Source: Poa pratensis (lineage: Eukaryota > Streptophyta > Magnoliopsida > Poales > Poaceae). From it: a stretch of 64,000 bases of DNA. The notes beneath the pieces are model-generated. The model was not told the DNA's origin, did no database searches, and saw nothing but the letters and a program-made list of their open reading frames with translations. The stretch spans positions 42,589,136 to 42,653,135 of the forward strand of contig CAMZMU010000020.1 of assembly GCA_947311845.1 (NCBI GenBank), in the 5' to 3' direction. Below, piece by piece: positions 48,101 through 60,067 of this stretch (position 1 is the stretch's first letter; each line of letters opens with the position of its first letter). The position numbers and the translations under genes are program-made.

Positions 48101-48504
48101 CTCGCTTGAATTACCCCATTTATGACAAAGAGTTATTTGCTTTGGTTCGTGTTTTGGATGTGTGGCAACATTACCTTCGTCCTAAGGAATTTGTCATTCA
48201 TTCCGACCATGAATCCTTGAAATATTTGAAAAGTCAAACAAATTTGAACAAAAGACATGCTAAGTGGGTTGAGTTCATTGAGTCTTTTACCTTTGTAATC
48301 AAATACAAGAAAGGTAAAGACAATGTGGTCGCGGATGCTCTATCCCGCAAGGCCAACCTACTTACACGTCTTGACATTAGTGTCTTGGGTTTGGATGAGA
48401 TAAAGAGTTGTATGCTACCGATGCTTTCTTTGGAGACATTTTCGCTCAATGTTCGGAGCACAAAGGAATTGGTGATTTCTATTTGCACAAGGTTTCTTGT
48501 TTAA
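48101..48504 (+). pseudogene. RNase H of the 8.26 kb element
   Basis: [33 protein letters not shown] and [12 protein letters not shown] are the RNase H hallmarks, on an open frame of 132 codons. The first acidic region (ECDASGLGIGGVL, about 48015-48055) is in another frame because of a break near 48085-48100. The domain would degrade template RNA during reverse transcription. Confidence 0.85.
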
Positions 48505-48569
48505 GGCTAACAAACTATGTATACCCGAGTCTTCGCTTCGTTTGGTCCTTTTGAAGGAATCTCATGGAG

Positions 48570-49648
48570 GAACACTCATGGGTCACTTTGGCCGCGACAA
48601 GACCTACGCCATGCTCGCCACCAACTACTATTGGCCAGAATGAAGCGTGATGTGGAACGCCTAGTTCGACGATGTTACATGTCTCAAAGCTAAGTCTACT
48701 CTAAACTCTCATGGCTTATATACACCTTTGCCTATTCCACATCACCCATGGTCCGATATAGCTATGGATTTTGTCTTAGGACTCCCACGCACTAAAACAA
48801 ACAAGGATTCCATCTTTGTCGTCATTGATCGATTCTCTAAAATGGCACACTTTATACCTTGCAACAAGACGACGATGCTTCACATATTGCTACTTTGTTT
48901 TTCAGGGAAATCGTCCGTCTTCATGGCGTGCCAAAGACCATTGTGTCGGATCGTGACGTCAAGTTCGTGAGCTATTTTTGGAAGACTTTGATGGCCAAGA
49001 TGGGAATCAAGCAACTATTCTCCACCGCATACCACCCTCAAACCGATGGCCAAACCGAAGTGGTGAACCGAAGCCTATACACTCCTTCGTGTGTTGATCA
49101 AGCCTAACTTGAAGAATTGGGAAGAGTGCATCCCACACGCCGAGTTCGCCTACAATCGAGCACTACATCGCGCAACAAAGAGAACACCCTTCGAGATCGT
49201 CTATGGCTCCAACCCCTACACCGCGCTCGACATGCTACCACTTCCACTCCGTGAGCAAGTTAACATGGACTTCGACAAGCGAGCCGCTTACATGAAGAAG
49301 CTCCATGAGGAAACAAGAACTACGCTTGAGAAGCACAACAAAGACCATGCTACGAAGATGAACAAACACAAGCGCGCCATGATATTTGAAGAAGGAGACC
49401 TTGTTTGGCTACACCTTCGCAAAGATCGCTTTCCGGATGCAAGGAAGTCCAAGCTTCACCCTCGTGGAGATGGACCTTTCAAGGTTATCAAGCGCATCAA
49501 CGACAATGCCTACAAGATCGACATCTCCCACTCCAAACACTTGGTCCATGACACCTTCAACGTCGCCGACCTATCGCCATACCTTGGAACATCAAGCGAT
49601 GAGGATGACCAAGAGTCGAGGACGACTCTTTTCCAAGGGGGGAGATGA
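48570..49648 (+). pseudogene. integrase of the 8.26 kb element, frameshifted
   Basis: The core shows [16 protein letters not shown] (first Asp), then after a frame change near 48870 [17 protein letters not shown] (second Asp) and [15 protein letters not shown] (Glu). A further break at about 49080 leads to KNWEECIPHAEFAYNRA, FEEGDLVWLHLRKDRFPDAR and GDGPFKVIKRINDNAYKI. It ends in DLSPYLGTSS...SRTTLFQGG at 49648, two codons from the polypurine tract. The zinc-binding part is degraded near 48640. No chromodomain is seen. Confidence 0.87.
49634..49645 (+). promoter_or_regulatory. polypurine tract
   Basis: AAGGGGGGAGA directly precedes TGATGTAG of the 3' LTR. It is the expected plus-strand primer site and overlaps the last integrase codons. 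Confidence 0.82.
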
Positions 49649-50689
49649 TGTAGCCCGACCTACGGCTCCACAACAAGTGGTCCAATGACAAGAGCAAGAG
49701 TCAAAGCTCTCCAAGATAAGGTGAACTCACTCCTATCGATGTGTGATCTCGATACTCCTTTGAATGGCTTGCTACTTCATTCCGATACCTTGTGTATACT
49801 CAGGCATGACCCTGATGAAGATATCCAAGAAAGTGTAGAAGTTGGATAAGAATCGAGTCAAGAAGACGAAGGAGAAGGAGAGAAGATTGGAAAGAAGTCC
49901 TAGGCGGCGGTACTACCGCCGGAGGCAGCGGTACTACTGCCCTGGGTCCACAGCGGTACTACCGCCAAAGCTACCGCCGAAAATGGGCCTCTGTTTGATC
50001 TGCCGGTAGCGCCAGCGGTACCGGGCGGTACTACCGCCGGCCAGCGGTACTACCGCTGGGGGTAGTGGTACTACCGCCCGAGTTTACTTCAGAAGCTGCT
50101 ACGAAGGCCTGCCCAGCGGTACTACCGCTGGCTCCAGCGGTAGTACCGCTGCGACGGGAACCGGTCGGGCTGAGGACCCCTGTCCCCTCACTTATCCACC
50201 CCTATCTCACCTAGACTGTAAATAGAACCCCTCCCCTTCAGATCTAGGGTTAGACTAAGATTTGGTAACTAAAGTAGAGCCTTGCTCCTTCTTCTCAAAG
50301 TGTCTCTTTCCTCCTATGGAGATGAATCAAGGCCTCCCCTTGTGGAGATGAACCAAGGCCTCCCCTTGTGGAGAAGATCCCTTCGTGGATACCAAGTCTT
50401 CCTCTTGTAGTTGCGATTACTTGCTAATCTTCCCTCTTTGAGTGGCTAGATGGGATTGGTTGGATTGACCAATTGGACAAACAATCCTAAGAGTAAGGTG
50501 TGCTTGGGAGAGGAGAATTGGGTGCTCACCTCGGGGATTTGTTACCAATTGAATCTTGCTGAGTTGCTACTTGCTTGTTATCCTTGTTTTGTTGATTTCC
50601 CCTCTTTGTGTTCTTGAGTTCATCCCGTGTTCTTCGCGTTCATCGTTCCCTCCGCACAAATCCGTGAAAATCGGGACCAACCTACATCA
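49646..50689 (+). repeat. 3' LTR of the 8.26 kb element
   Basis: 1044 bp, collinear with 42430-43451. It has one extra palindrome copy (a 19 bp insertion near 50030-50050 relative to the 5' LTR). It ends CCTACATCA, followed by target copy CCCTG. Confidence 0.9.
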
Positions 50690-50694
50690 CCCTG

Positions 50695-51720
50695 GAGTCG
50701 GCATAACCACCAATCAAATTTATTCCTGCGCCTACCCTGTTCCGTGGAGAGTAAACACTTTACGCACCTAATTCCTCTACTACTTCTTCTGATATGGGGT
50801 GGCCCGATCTTCTCGTTGAGCACGTTGATGGATGGTGGATAACTCGCGAGACGCTGACGATCTCTCCGGCTGTTCCCCCGTTGCCAATGCAACAAATCTT
50901 CAACCCTAGGATATTCGCAGCACCACACGCTTGCGCACGTAGCTGCCGACTACGAAGCGGTCTTGTTATCTTCTAATTCCCAATGGAATAGCAGACAACA
51001 CTCAAACCTTGCAGTAGTAACAATCACCAGATCGATACAAATTGGTGAGGATAAATTCAGAGGAACAATCTGTTCTATCTCGAATCTAGGGTTTATCAAA
51101 TAACGTAGTCTCAAACGAAAAGCCACGAATTACAAGACTATATAAAGGCTGCTGGACGTCCAACTTAGGGTTAGGGTCGAAAACAATCATATCTCTAACT
51201 TCCCTAATTTAAAAGGACTCTATTTGGAAACTGGCAGGAAACAGCCGCCGACTTGTTTTGGTCACCGAGCCTTGTACGTGTCGAACCGGTGCTTGGGGTT
51301 GGACCCGTTGGAAAGTATTTGAAATTTCCTTTCCAACAAGTGCTTCGTTGCATTATTTGGACTTCGTATGAAGAATCCTTGGCTGTTTCGAATTCGGGAC
51401 TTCTGTCAGTCCGAATTTAATATCTCTTCCTTGATGGCTCCACTTCCTCCCTCGCCTCCCTCGTGCTTGCCATCTTCATCCATGCATCCTCCAATGTTTG
51501 TGTTATCAATAAACCTGATCATACCCAAGTGCATAGATTTAGGTAGTATAAAATTCTCATTATCACAAACATCATATTCAATTAAGAGTGAGTTCACCTG
51601 TTGCTGAAGTAACTTTGCAAAAGTCTTGTCATTGGTCCAATCCTCACTTCATTGGGTTTGTCTTGTACAGCAACATCTTCTATTGGAAAGGATGGTAAAG
51701 GACTAGGGATGTCCTCATCA
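50695..51720. other. right half of the interrupted repeat unit
   Basis: It starts GAGTCGGCATAACC, the other half of the palindrome cut by the insertion. The DNA then contains a TATATAAAGG near 51140 and short frames without family features. No gene is supported. Confidence 0.4.
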
Positions 51721-51729
51721 CTATTTTCT

Positions 51730-53540
51730 TACTAATACGGAGTACCAAACATATCTAACCAAAAACACAAAGAGAGGAAACAATCCTTCACTCGTTTCTT
51801 CACATCAGCTTTACAAACGATTCTTCACTCGTAAGCCACAGATCTCACTCATATATACTTCGACTAAACAAAATGATACGCAAAAGAAAACACGAGAAAA
51901 AAATACCAAGCCACTGATCTCGCTTCCACGTACTCCGAATGAATAAAAGGATATGCAAAAGAAAACATGAGAAAAAAACCACGCCAGATCTGATCATGGT
52001 AATGCGAATATAGGAAAAATACCGAGGAACAGAGGAAGTACCACCGCGAGCAAGAAAGAAAACCTAACGGGGCGAGCCGGCGGGACATGACCCCGGAATG
52101 AATAAATAAACATCAACCACCCGCTACTCAAACGATCACCAGTAAGACGACGACCTAGACGAGAAGAAACATAAAAGAAACTAAAAAAGAGAAGGTATGT
52201 AAAATAAGAAAAATACGGAAAGCAGAAGAAAACACAATAGAGAAAAACCCGAAGTAATAGATTAACCCCAACGAACTAAAGCCCAACGGGGAGTCGGCAA
52301 CACCCACCGGCCAGGACAACTCACCACACAAAGAGGAGGAACATGAAGCCAAAAAGAAAATAAAAAACACTCGCATCCGAAATAACCCCGAGCAAGACAA
52401 CGACCTGCATGAAGAAGAGGCAAAAGAAATCACTAAACAATTATGAAAAACACAAAAGGAACCGAACAGCAAAAATATAAAACGAAAATAGCAAGAAGCC
52501 GATCTGCGACACGCAAAATAAATCGTCTGGAAACAACGAACAAACAGACATGGAAACATGACACAAGCAGAAACAAAACGCATAAACAGACGGGGAACCA
52601 ACGAATCAATCATACCACTAGAAAGACAATCGACAAAATATAAACACAAAAAATAGAAAGCCGACAGAGAAACGCAAATAGAAAAAGGACCCACGGCAAA
52701 TAGAAAAGCACGTATCTATACCAAAAAAGGACCCACGGCAGGATACCAAGAAAATAGCCAAAAACATCCACAGATAACCCATACGTTCACCGATGAAAGG
52801 ATTCGCAGCCGGATGAACCCGAGCAGAAAGGGAAAAAATGAATTTACAACCGGGATTAATCTGGCACGCACGAAACGATACAACTAAAAAAATTCGAGAA
52901 ATAAAATGAACACAGAAAAGCAAGCGGATACACGAAGACCGTAGATCTGTAGCAAGAAACCGCCCTGCACCAAGGTAGTGACGAACAAAACAAAAGATCG
53001 TTAGCAACACGGCAGGAACACGGTAGAAAACAAAGATCGCAAACAACGATCCGTTAACAATAGGGATCACGTAAAACAACAGAGCAAAACATCCACAAAA
53101 AGCGAAGACGTCGACAAAACATAAGGATTCACAACATGATGAACACCATCCAAAACAAAAAGAAAAATACCTGATTTTGCAGCCCGGGGTGAAGCCGGCA
53201 CGCAGACACGAACGATCCGCAGCAAGAAGTCGGCATGCATCAACATAGGAAAGAGCAAACGAAACCACGTCAGAAACATGGCAGGAAATAGTGAAAGCAA
53301 CGGATCGTAAATACAAAAGGGAACACAAAAAACTACACGACGAGAGGGCTGTGGACAACAAAACTAATTAAACACCCAAAAATCACACAATAGCACAATC
53401 ACAACAACAAACAATAAAAGGAACAGATCGAACACAGCAACAGTAACACGAGCAAGAACTGAGAGGAAGAAGAAACGAGGAGAAATGGAGGCTGCGGTAT
53501 CCCTCAGATCCAAAAGACGACATATATACCTCCAGATCGA
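51730..53540. repeat. A-biased strand-asymmetric repeat block
   Basis: The plus strand is very rich in A and poor in T for about 1.8 kb, which leaves long minus-strand frames (52155-52694 and 52618-53361) open by composition alone. Their products are Phe/Cys/Ser-rich and hydrophobic without domain features, so I do not call them genes. AAGGACCCACGGCA occurs at about 52685 and 52726. A GATC(T/C)G(T/C)AGCAAGAA phrase occurs near 52943 and 53211, suggesting degenerate units of about 270 bp. Confidence 0.55.
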
Positions 53541-54200
53541 TACTATCGTCGTGGCAACAATTCAATGCGGGTAGGTCGGTTCCTTTTGAATGAACCAATG
53601 GCGAGCCGCCAGCGACACGCAAAATCAGGCCTTCTGACTACCAGCACAGTGCAACGTACCCGCCGACGAATGGAGGGAGGCCACCTCAGACGGAGAAATC
53701 GGGCCCGAATTCTCCCTGACATCCCGAACAGTGCAACGTACCCGACGATCTTGTGAAATACCCAGCGTGCCCTGACATACTATAGAAAATACGCAGCGGC
53801 GACGCATGGCAGGGAAACATCGGCGACGCAACGTCCCGAGCAAAGGATGGGTCCATCGTCAGCGAGAGAGGGGGCGAAGGAACCACATATGAAGAATGCT
53901 ATCCCAGAGGGGCACGCAATGCATTCGATAAAACCCAGTACGGTAAATGAACAAAATCAACCAATGGAACGAACGCGCTGTGAATCTGCACCCGTCTGGC
54001 ACGTCCGCCACACCGATTAAATGCGCAGCGTGAGGCCGACGGGTGGGCCCTCGACCTAAGGGGTGATCCACGTAGGATGTCAGCGAGAGTGGGTGCACGA
54101 AGGTTGGTACGGTTAGCGACTTTGCGAATCCCTGTTCATGCCGACTTCAGGAGCCGGCGGTGATGGCACGATGCGGAGGCCGGCCAGAAAGCCCAAATCG
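53541..54200. other. end region of motif-rich repeat unit
   Basis: CAGTGCAACGTACCCG occurs twice (about 53646 and 53730). ATGCCGACTTCAGGAGCCGG near 54137 is the last copy of the GCCGACT/AGTCGGC family and may lie near the right end of the unit. No terminal repeat was recognised. Confidence 0.35.
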
Positions 54201-55727
54201 CTGGAGAGCCTCCAATGGGTCTCACCGTTTATATCTTTAGACTAGTACGTACTAGTATCTAGTTCTTACTACCTCTTTTTTGTAGGGCAAAATACTGAAG
54301 TTCCAAAATTAATTCTAATTAATCATTGAAGAAATGGAAAAAAAGACATCAATCTTCATTCATAACTAGCAGGGTGGCCCGCGCATTTACGCGGCTAGAG
54401 ATATCTTTTATCCTTCACCTGGTTTGTGGACTATCTAACACATTGAAGAATTATAATGATAAGATATTTTCTGATTATAGTTATTTAAAATTGTTGAAAA
54501 GATGATTGCTTGAATATGTCCATGGAAAAATCGTTTATATTATGTTTTGGCAGAAGCTTTTTGATGTAGCCGCTTGTCCACCCCATCTTTCCTTATATCC
54601 ATGCATCTATCTGTATATCTATCAATCTATGTATCTACCTTTATATCTCTCTTGGTTTTGCATTATTAATGTCATGCGGAAACATTGATTTAAAATACAT
54701 AAACTACATATAACCCATATTTAAAATAAATAATTCTAGCCAACATGTGCATGTCTTATTTTACATAATCGCGTCACTTTATTGATTAAGAAACATCAAT
54801 ACGGTGTTTTTCCTGAATGCAATCGAGGGCTACACAAATTGAAATATTACAAACTGAACACAAAAAGGACTACTCACAACATAGGTTGAAAGAAAAATAT
54901 TATTTTACCATTGTGAATTTTTTCTATTAAATGTAATTGTTGAGCACACATCCTTGTAAATGACAACAAAGTTCAATGCCATTGTGGTCACAATTTGTAG
55001 TCCTCTCTCTTCTCCTAGCTTTTACTTTTCTCTCTTACACTTATTATAATTCGTTGATGGCTTTCGTTAACATTGCAGAAAAAAAAAATCAAATACAACA
55101 TTTGATGCATTGTACACAAATGCAATCTCCACTAACTTTTTTCATTGACCGCACTGCAATTTTATTGACTATATAGCAAGTAGTTTTAATCACATAGACA
55201 GTAAAGCATTGCAGTTATCCGTATATATTCATTAAAATTTACTAAAACATTTTCTTTGGCGTACTTTATAACTTGTTCTTTCTTAGCATGCACATATTTT
55301 CTAATTAATGACTAATTAAGGCTGATTATTATTATTCGTTTTCAAACAGTAAATGTTGCATCCCTAAAATTGTGGGAATGTTACCTTTATTATTAGACTG
55401 TACCTGCTAAGCATGTTTGCTGATGCAACCGCACCAACAAAACCTGAAACTTGTAAAATTATATCTTTCATGTTTAATCGGAGGAGCAATAAATAATGAC
55501 ATTTTCCACTTTACAAAATTCTATTGTGGGAAAAAGAAGGTTTCTATGGTCTCACTTTAAAAAAATCCGCTGAGTGCCCGTCTAATGACATTTCCACTTT
55601 ACAATGATGTGATGCCAGAATCAAAAGTTTCTCGGCATACAACATGGGGTAATTACCATTGTACAACAGTCTTCAGTGAACTTCAGACCAAATACACATG
55701 CCATGAATCTACACTATCTGGATCCAA
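54201..55727. other. AT-rich intergenic DNA
   Basis: No gene. AACTAGCAGGGTGGCCCGCG followed by CATTTACGCGGCTAG at about 54363-54397 looks like the end of a small DNA transposon, but no partner end was found. Confidence 0.35.
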
Positions 55728-56508
55728 TTAGTTGGTGACAAAATGGTACCTGGAATCCACATAGCTCTCGACATCCCAAAGGAAGGATCCAAAAGTGACA
55801 GCCTCTAAGATCAGCTTTCTCAACCCTGAGAAGCTTATCCTGACATGCTCATCCTTTTGGACGAATCGACAGTTCCTTCTAGAGTGATCACAAATGCCAA
55901 ATGCGCCTTTGTGTGCTTCTCTATGATGCCAAATACCACCTTCGACCGAATTGTCGAATAAGTTTGTAACGTGTCTGGATCAAACGACATGACATACGAT
56001 TTGAGCCGGCAAGGCTTGACAGATTGGCTAAGCCCTTCCGCGCTGAGGTTAGAGGAAGTCAAGCACTCCACCTCTGGATGAGAACTGTAAGTCTGAGCTG
56101 AGAACCGTGAGTCAGCCGTCATAACTTGATTGAGCGCATCGTCGTCTGATCCCCAAGGGAGGCTCTTCATTGACTTCTCGAGCTGAAACTCTCTAGAGGA
56201 AATAACCATACATCACTGATGTAGCGTAGACTTGGACAACTCGGAGCTTACTTATGGCGGCGACAGTGGCATCAGCTTGCCGCTGCCCCAGTATGAGGTT
56301 TAAGTGGTTCTCGATCATTTCATATGCCTCATGTGAGTGCAAACGCTCAAGCTTCCCTTCCACATGTTCTGCCCACAGATCAACTCTACCAGAAGCATCA
56401 ATAGTGTGAGAGAGCTGGGACCAAAGAGACGCTAGCTTCAACAAACTTCTGAACAACCAGTGCGTACAGTATCTCCTCGGCAGTCCTCCTTTCCTTCTCC
56501 TTGACCTC
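55728..56508 (-). pseudogene. DUF760 / UV-B-induced At3g17800-like gene, decayed
   Basis: The minus strand runs TAEEILYALVVQKFVEA (56490), GRVDLWAEHVEGKLERLHSH, EAYEMIENHLNLILGQRQAD, VYATSVMYGYFL, FQLEKSMKSLPWGSDDDALN, LKSYVMSFDPDTLQTYSTIR, GIIEKHTKA, EGTVDSSK and FSGLRKLILEAVTFGSFLWD...ESYVDSRYHFVTN. A stop follows at 55728-55730. This is the C-terminal DUF760 region of plastid-targeted At3g17800-like proteins. Lesions: a frame change near 56408, a premature TAG at 56193-56195 followed by a short deletion that shifts frame, and an extra A in the run at 55853-55858. The N-terminal transit peptide part is not found, though introns may lie in 56510-57150. The functional role of the family is not well defined. 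Confidence 0.78.
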
Positions 56509-57356
56509 AACAATTCGCCAATTAATCAAGATACAAAAATCAGCCAAAATTTCTAACTTACAGGGGATTAATAGAACTGATTAAAAACACAAATTCCAGT
56601 GAGCACCGAATACAATTAGGCTTGTATATCCTCCAACTCAAACCATGAATGCCCTATCATGTTTTATGGAAAATTTCGACTCACAAAATAATTCTAATAC
56701 GAAAACGTGACTGCTCTATCCCAATCAAACAGGCTAGAAATAACAGTTTTTCTTCCCGATAGGAAACAAAATCAGCACATCCAAAATCAAATGCTAAACA
56801 ATTCATAACATCTCTATCTGCTATGTAAACTCGTGTAATGTTAAACATGTCGGCAAGTGCCCATTAGTAAGATGTTTATCTCTGCTTGGATGATACTTCT
56901 ACAATTGGCATCATGTCCTCTCACTGAGCGGTATAAATCGGAATAATTTGCCATACAATTAGTTGTTTTTTGTCCAACCACTAATCTTCTCACTACATAT
57001 TTGAGCCTAAATCACGGTCCACAATCTATATTTGAGGAAGTAAAATACCCATTTTCTTCTCTTTGACGTACGTATCCATCCATTAACTGTACTCAGTAAA
57101 ATTCCCATTTATCCGATTTATGCTATGCCATTCTCTTGGAGGTGATACTTGTTGAAGCTGCCGGCGAGGCTGCATCTCGCCAGCCCGGCCGTCATGTTCA
57201 GTGCTGACTGCACCGTGTGTGACCCGTCGACGAGCAGTACGTGGTCGACGACGTATCCTAATGAGAAATAATTTTAGTGCATATCGTGGAAACCTCTTTG
57301 CGCCTTGTCGGCAAGATCGTGGCAGGGACGCTGGCCTTTCTTGCAGCTACTTCCAT
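56509..57356. other. flank of the DUF760 pseudogene
   Basis: A GTAAGT near 56560 on the minus strand is compatible with an intron upstream of the pseudogene's first recognised exon. A minus-strand patch MTAGLARCSLAGSFNK near 57195-57148 could be an N-terminal exon but is not proven. Confidence 0.3.
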
Positions 57357-57945
57357 CAAGCTCGATCATTGCGCTATGTGCATCTGCAGTTCTGCATATG
57401 TGGATAATATATAATCGCTGCTCCTTAGCTTGTCATATCACCGCCGGCGTCAAGCGATCAACCTCCTTTGCAATACATGAACCCATCTCTATCCGGGACA
57501 GGACATGAACTCCTAGCAACATAGATCGATCGATGTGATCTTCAGCATGGCCGGCACACCAGCTAGCAGATGACGCGAGATCGTTTCATTCTTCCCTAGA
57601 GCTAGCTTCATCAGAGGGAGATCGACGTTGTCGCTTCGAGCTCATCGTCCAGCAAGCTCGATCATTGCCCTCCGTGCATCTGCAGTTCTGCATATGTGCA
57701 TAATATATACTCGCAGCTCCTTAGGTTGTCATATCACCGCCGGCGTCAAGCGATCAACCTCCTTTGCAATACACAAACACATCTCTATCCGGGACAGGTC
57801 ATGAACTCCCAGCAACATAGATCGATCGATCTGATCGTCGGCATGTACGGCACACCAACCAGCAGATGACGCGAGATGGCACACCAGCTAGCTTCATCGG
57901 AGGGAGATCGACGTTGTCCTTCGAGCGCATCGATCGGAGGATTAT
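57357..57945. repeat. 296 bp tandem duplication
   Basis: Copy 1 (57357-57652) and copy 2 (57653-57945) both begin CAAGCTCGATCATTGC. They share CATCTGCAGTTCTGCATATG, CACCGCCGGCGTCAAGCGAT and AGATCGATCGAT blocks with scattered differences and one small deletion. No protein is supported; the DNA looks like duplicated promoter or intron sequence. Confidence 0.88.
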
Positions 57946-59800
57946 GCTGCGCCGGGGATGCTCTAGGTGCTATCTTCAGATTCACACAACATCCCATCGC
58001 GATACTCTCACGCGTCGAAATAGCGTAGCAACACATACCAATCACGGCATATATGGGCAGAAGGGAACGTGTACTTTCGTATTTTAGGTAGGGGTAAGAG
58101 TCCACATCTCATACAAATTACACAGAGTCCGTGTCTCGTACTGTTATGAATCGACCTGGTGTAGCTGCGTGCGGGATACCTTTTTCCTTCGGAAGTTATT
58201 AGATCATGTTGTTTAATCTTGTCCTTTGATATACTCTAACATAACACGGATGCATCCTGGCCGCTTAGCTTCAGTTTTTTTTTTTTTGATTTAGCTTCCG
58301 TAGCTTTTTGGTTGTTTCACGTACGTGCTGAGGCCGGACATGCCTTGCCGCAGATTTTAAATCTTAACCGTCTATACATTGTAGTTTTACGGTGACAAAT
58401 CTTTACCGTTGGTTGTCTTGTGTTTTAATTATATAATAGACTAGAAAGATACACCTTGCCGCGGGGATCCTAAAAAAAGTATAAGAAGAAAGGATATTTG
58501 ATGCATGAAATGGAAAAAATCTCGGGGATATGGAGGATTTGATTAGCCACAATAGTCGAAAATCTAAATTTAATTAATATGAAACTAGGATAAATACAAT
58601 GTACAATCAATATCAGATAGAAGTTAAGAGGCATTTAAATAAGATGTGTGAATTATTTGATATTAAGTAAATGATGGAGAAAAGGGACATATCTGATGTT
58701 CTCCAGACCTCACAAATCAATTATTCAGCACTTTGTGAAAAACAATTTTTTTGGAAAGATAAATTAATTCAATATAGTGATATATAAAATAACCACATAT
58801 ATGTCTCTTTAATTAGGAACATTTGTGGACTATTAGATGTAACTTCAATAGAGATGCAATCGGAACAGATAGGAAGATGGTCTCTCAATTAAAGTTCATT
58901 TACATCATGTCCTTTCCTCGAAGCATTGAACTTTGCTCCTTGCTAACGCTTCTAGCGCCGTCATGCTTGTTGCATGCCAAGGGCTCCTCCATCATTCCTG
59001 GAAATAGATAATCATGCATTGACCGCGTTCCCTCTTGGTCCATGATGTTTCCCAAAAGTGTAGGAGCATCAGATGAAGACGTTTAAAGGATGATGAAATG
59101 GATCAAGCTTCACCTATACTGATGGATATGGTTAATGGAGAGAGAGCGGGTTGCATTTTATATTAGCACTACTCGGGACTAAATGTGAAATTCGTGCTGA
59201 GACTAATATTAAGCAAATACACATATACTATCAATTAATAGTGGATTTAATATGTTCATTCACTAATGCTTAAGTCGTTAGTAGGATTGTGGTTGACCAA
59301 TATGCTCAGAAACTAACTTGTGATCATCTAGATAGACACAATGTTTTCATAAGTCAATCCAAAATTAAATAAGAATTCTTTTTGGATAAGCAAGAAAGAA
59401 ATTTATCAATTAATGTCATCGCCAAGTGGCTAAATAAATTTTGTGCACAATACTGAATAGAATCGAAACGAACTTGAAATGAATAAATAAGGAGAACGTG
59501 TAAATGGATCTTCAGTACAACGAATTTAATTGACATATAGGAATAACTAAGTGCACAGAGTTATGAATATTTACTTAATTTGTCTGATTGTAAGTAATAA
59601 AGAACTATGAGGTGCAGTATCTTCTTCTAAGAATACTACCGATATGCACTAACAAAGAAGTATGTAGTGAGCAATGTAGAAAGAGTATTTAACACAAATA
59701 TCCTGAATGGTGTCTTGTTCGCCAGTGTGTGTGGTAAGTTTTCTGTGAAGAACATGTGACTTAGCATAACCATATCTCCTTTCTTGCATGCACGCATGTA
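57946..59800. other. AT-rich intergenic DNA
   Basis: No gene. A T-run is at about 58276-58290. The small frames here have no family features. Confidence 0.4.
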
Positions 59801-59809
59801 GTAGAAACA

Positions 59810-60067
59810 ATGCACCTGAATAACATTCCTAGAACTCTGGACCGTTTAGATCCCTGCCATCAACATCTCATCCACCGCCGCCTCTTCCAGACCGCTTCTC
59901 TATCCTCTCGCATTGCCACTGCTTCTTCTTTCTCCCCTGGCGCTCTCCTGCGTCATCTCGCTGCCACTCATTTCTCATCTCGGCGCCTGGGCGCTACCTC
60001 CCCGGTGACCTCTTTTTCATCTCTTTGCTCTCGACATGCAAAATCCAACCTCATGTACAAACCATGA
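59810..60067 (+). CDS. small hypothetical ORF, 85 residues
   Basis: An ATG at 59810 opens a frame rich in Ser, Arg, His and Leu (RRLFQTASLSSRIATASSF and ATHFSSRRLGATSP), poor in acidic residues and ending at 60067. The composition resembles an organelle-targeting presequence, so this may be the first exon of a lost gene or chance coding in a C-rich patch. The patch is GC-richer than its AT-rich surroundings. There are no domain features and no supporting neighbours. Confidence 0.25.
   Translation: MHLNNIPRTLDRLDPCHQHLIHRRLFQTASLSSRIATASSFSPGALLRHLAATHFSSRRLGATSPVTSFSSLCSRHAKSNLMYKP

Larger units (their letters stand above)
42430..50689 (+). mobile_element. complete Ty3/gypsy retrotransposon, 8.26 kb
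   Basis: Both LTRs begin TGATGTAGCCCGACC and end CCTACATCA. The element is flanked by CCCTG at 42425-42429 and 50690-50694. Order: 5' LTR, primer binding site, gag, protease, RT, RNase H, integrase, polypurine tract, 3' LTR, the Ty3/gypsy arrangement. The gag knuckle, the IIDGGSC protease and an integrase ending SRTTLFQGG just before the LTR resemble Reina-like plant gypsy elements. By hand count the LTRs differ at about 40 of some 1020 aligned positions plus a 19 bp indel (about 4 %), and all coding domains are frameshifted. Confidence 0.92.

Noticed and set aside
52618..53361. 247-codon minus-strand ORF rich in Phe, Cys and Ser, resembling a membrane protein
   Set aside because: It lies wholly in the A-biased block, where stop codons on the minus strand are rare by composition. 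There is no domain, no start context and no break from the flanking composition.
54363..54397. GGGTGGCCCGCG hairpin-like stretch as a complete MITE
   Set aside because: No partner terminal repeat or target duplication was found nearby.
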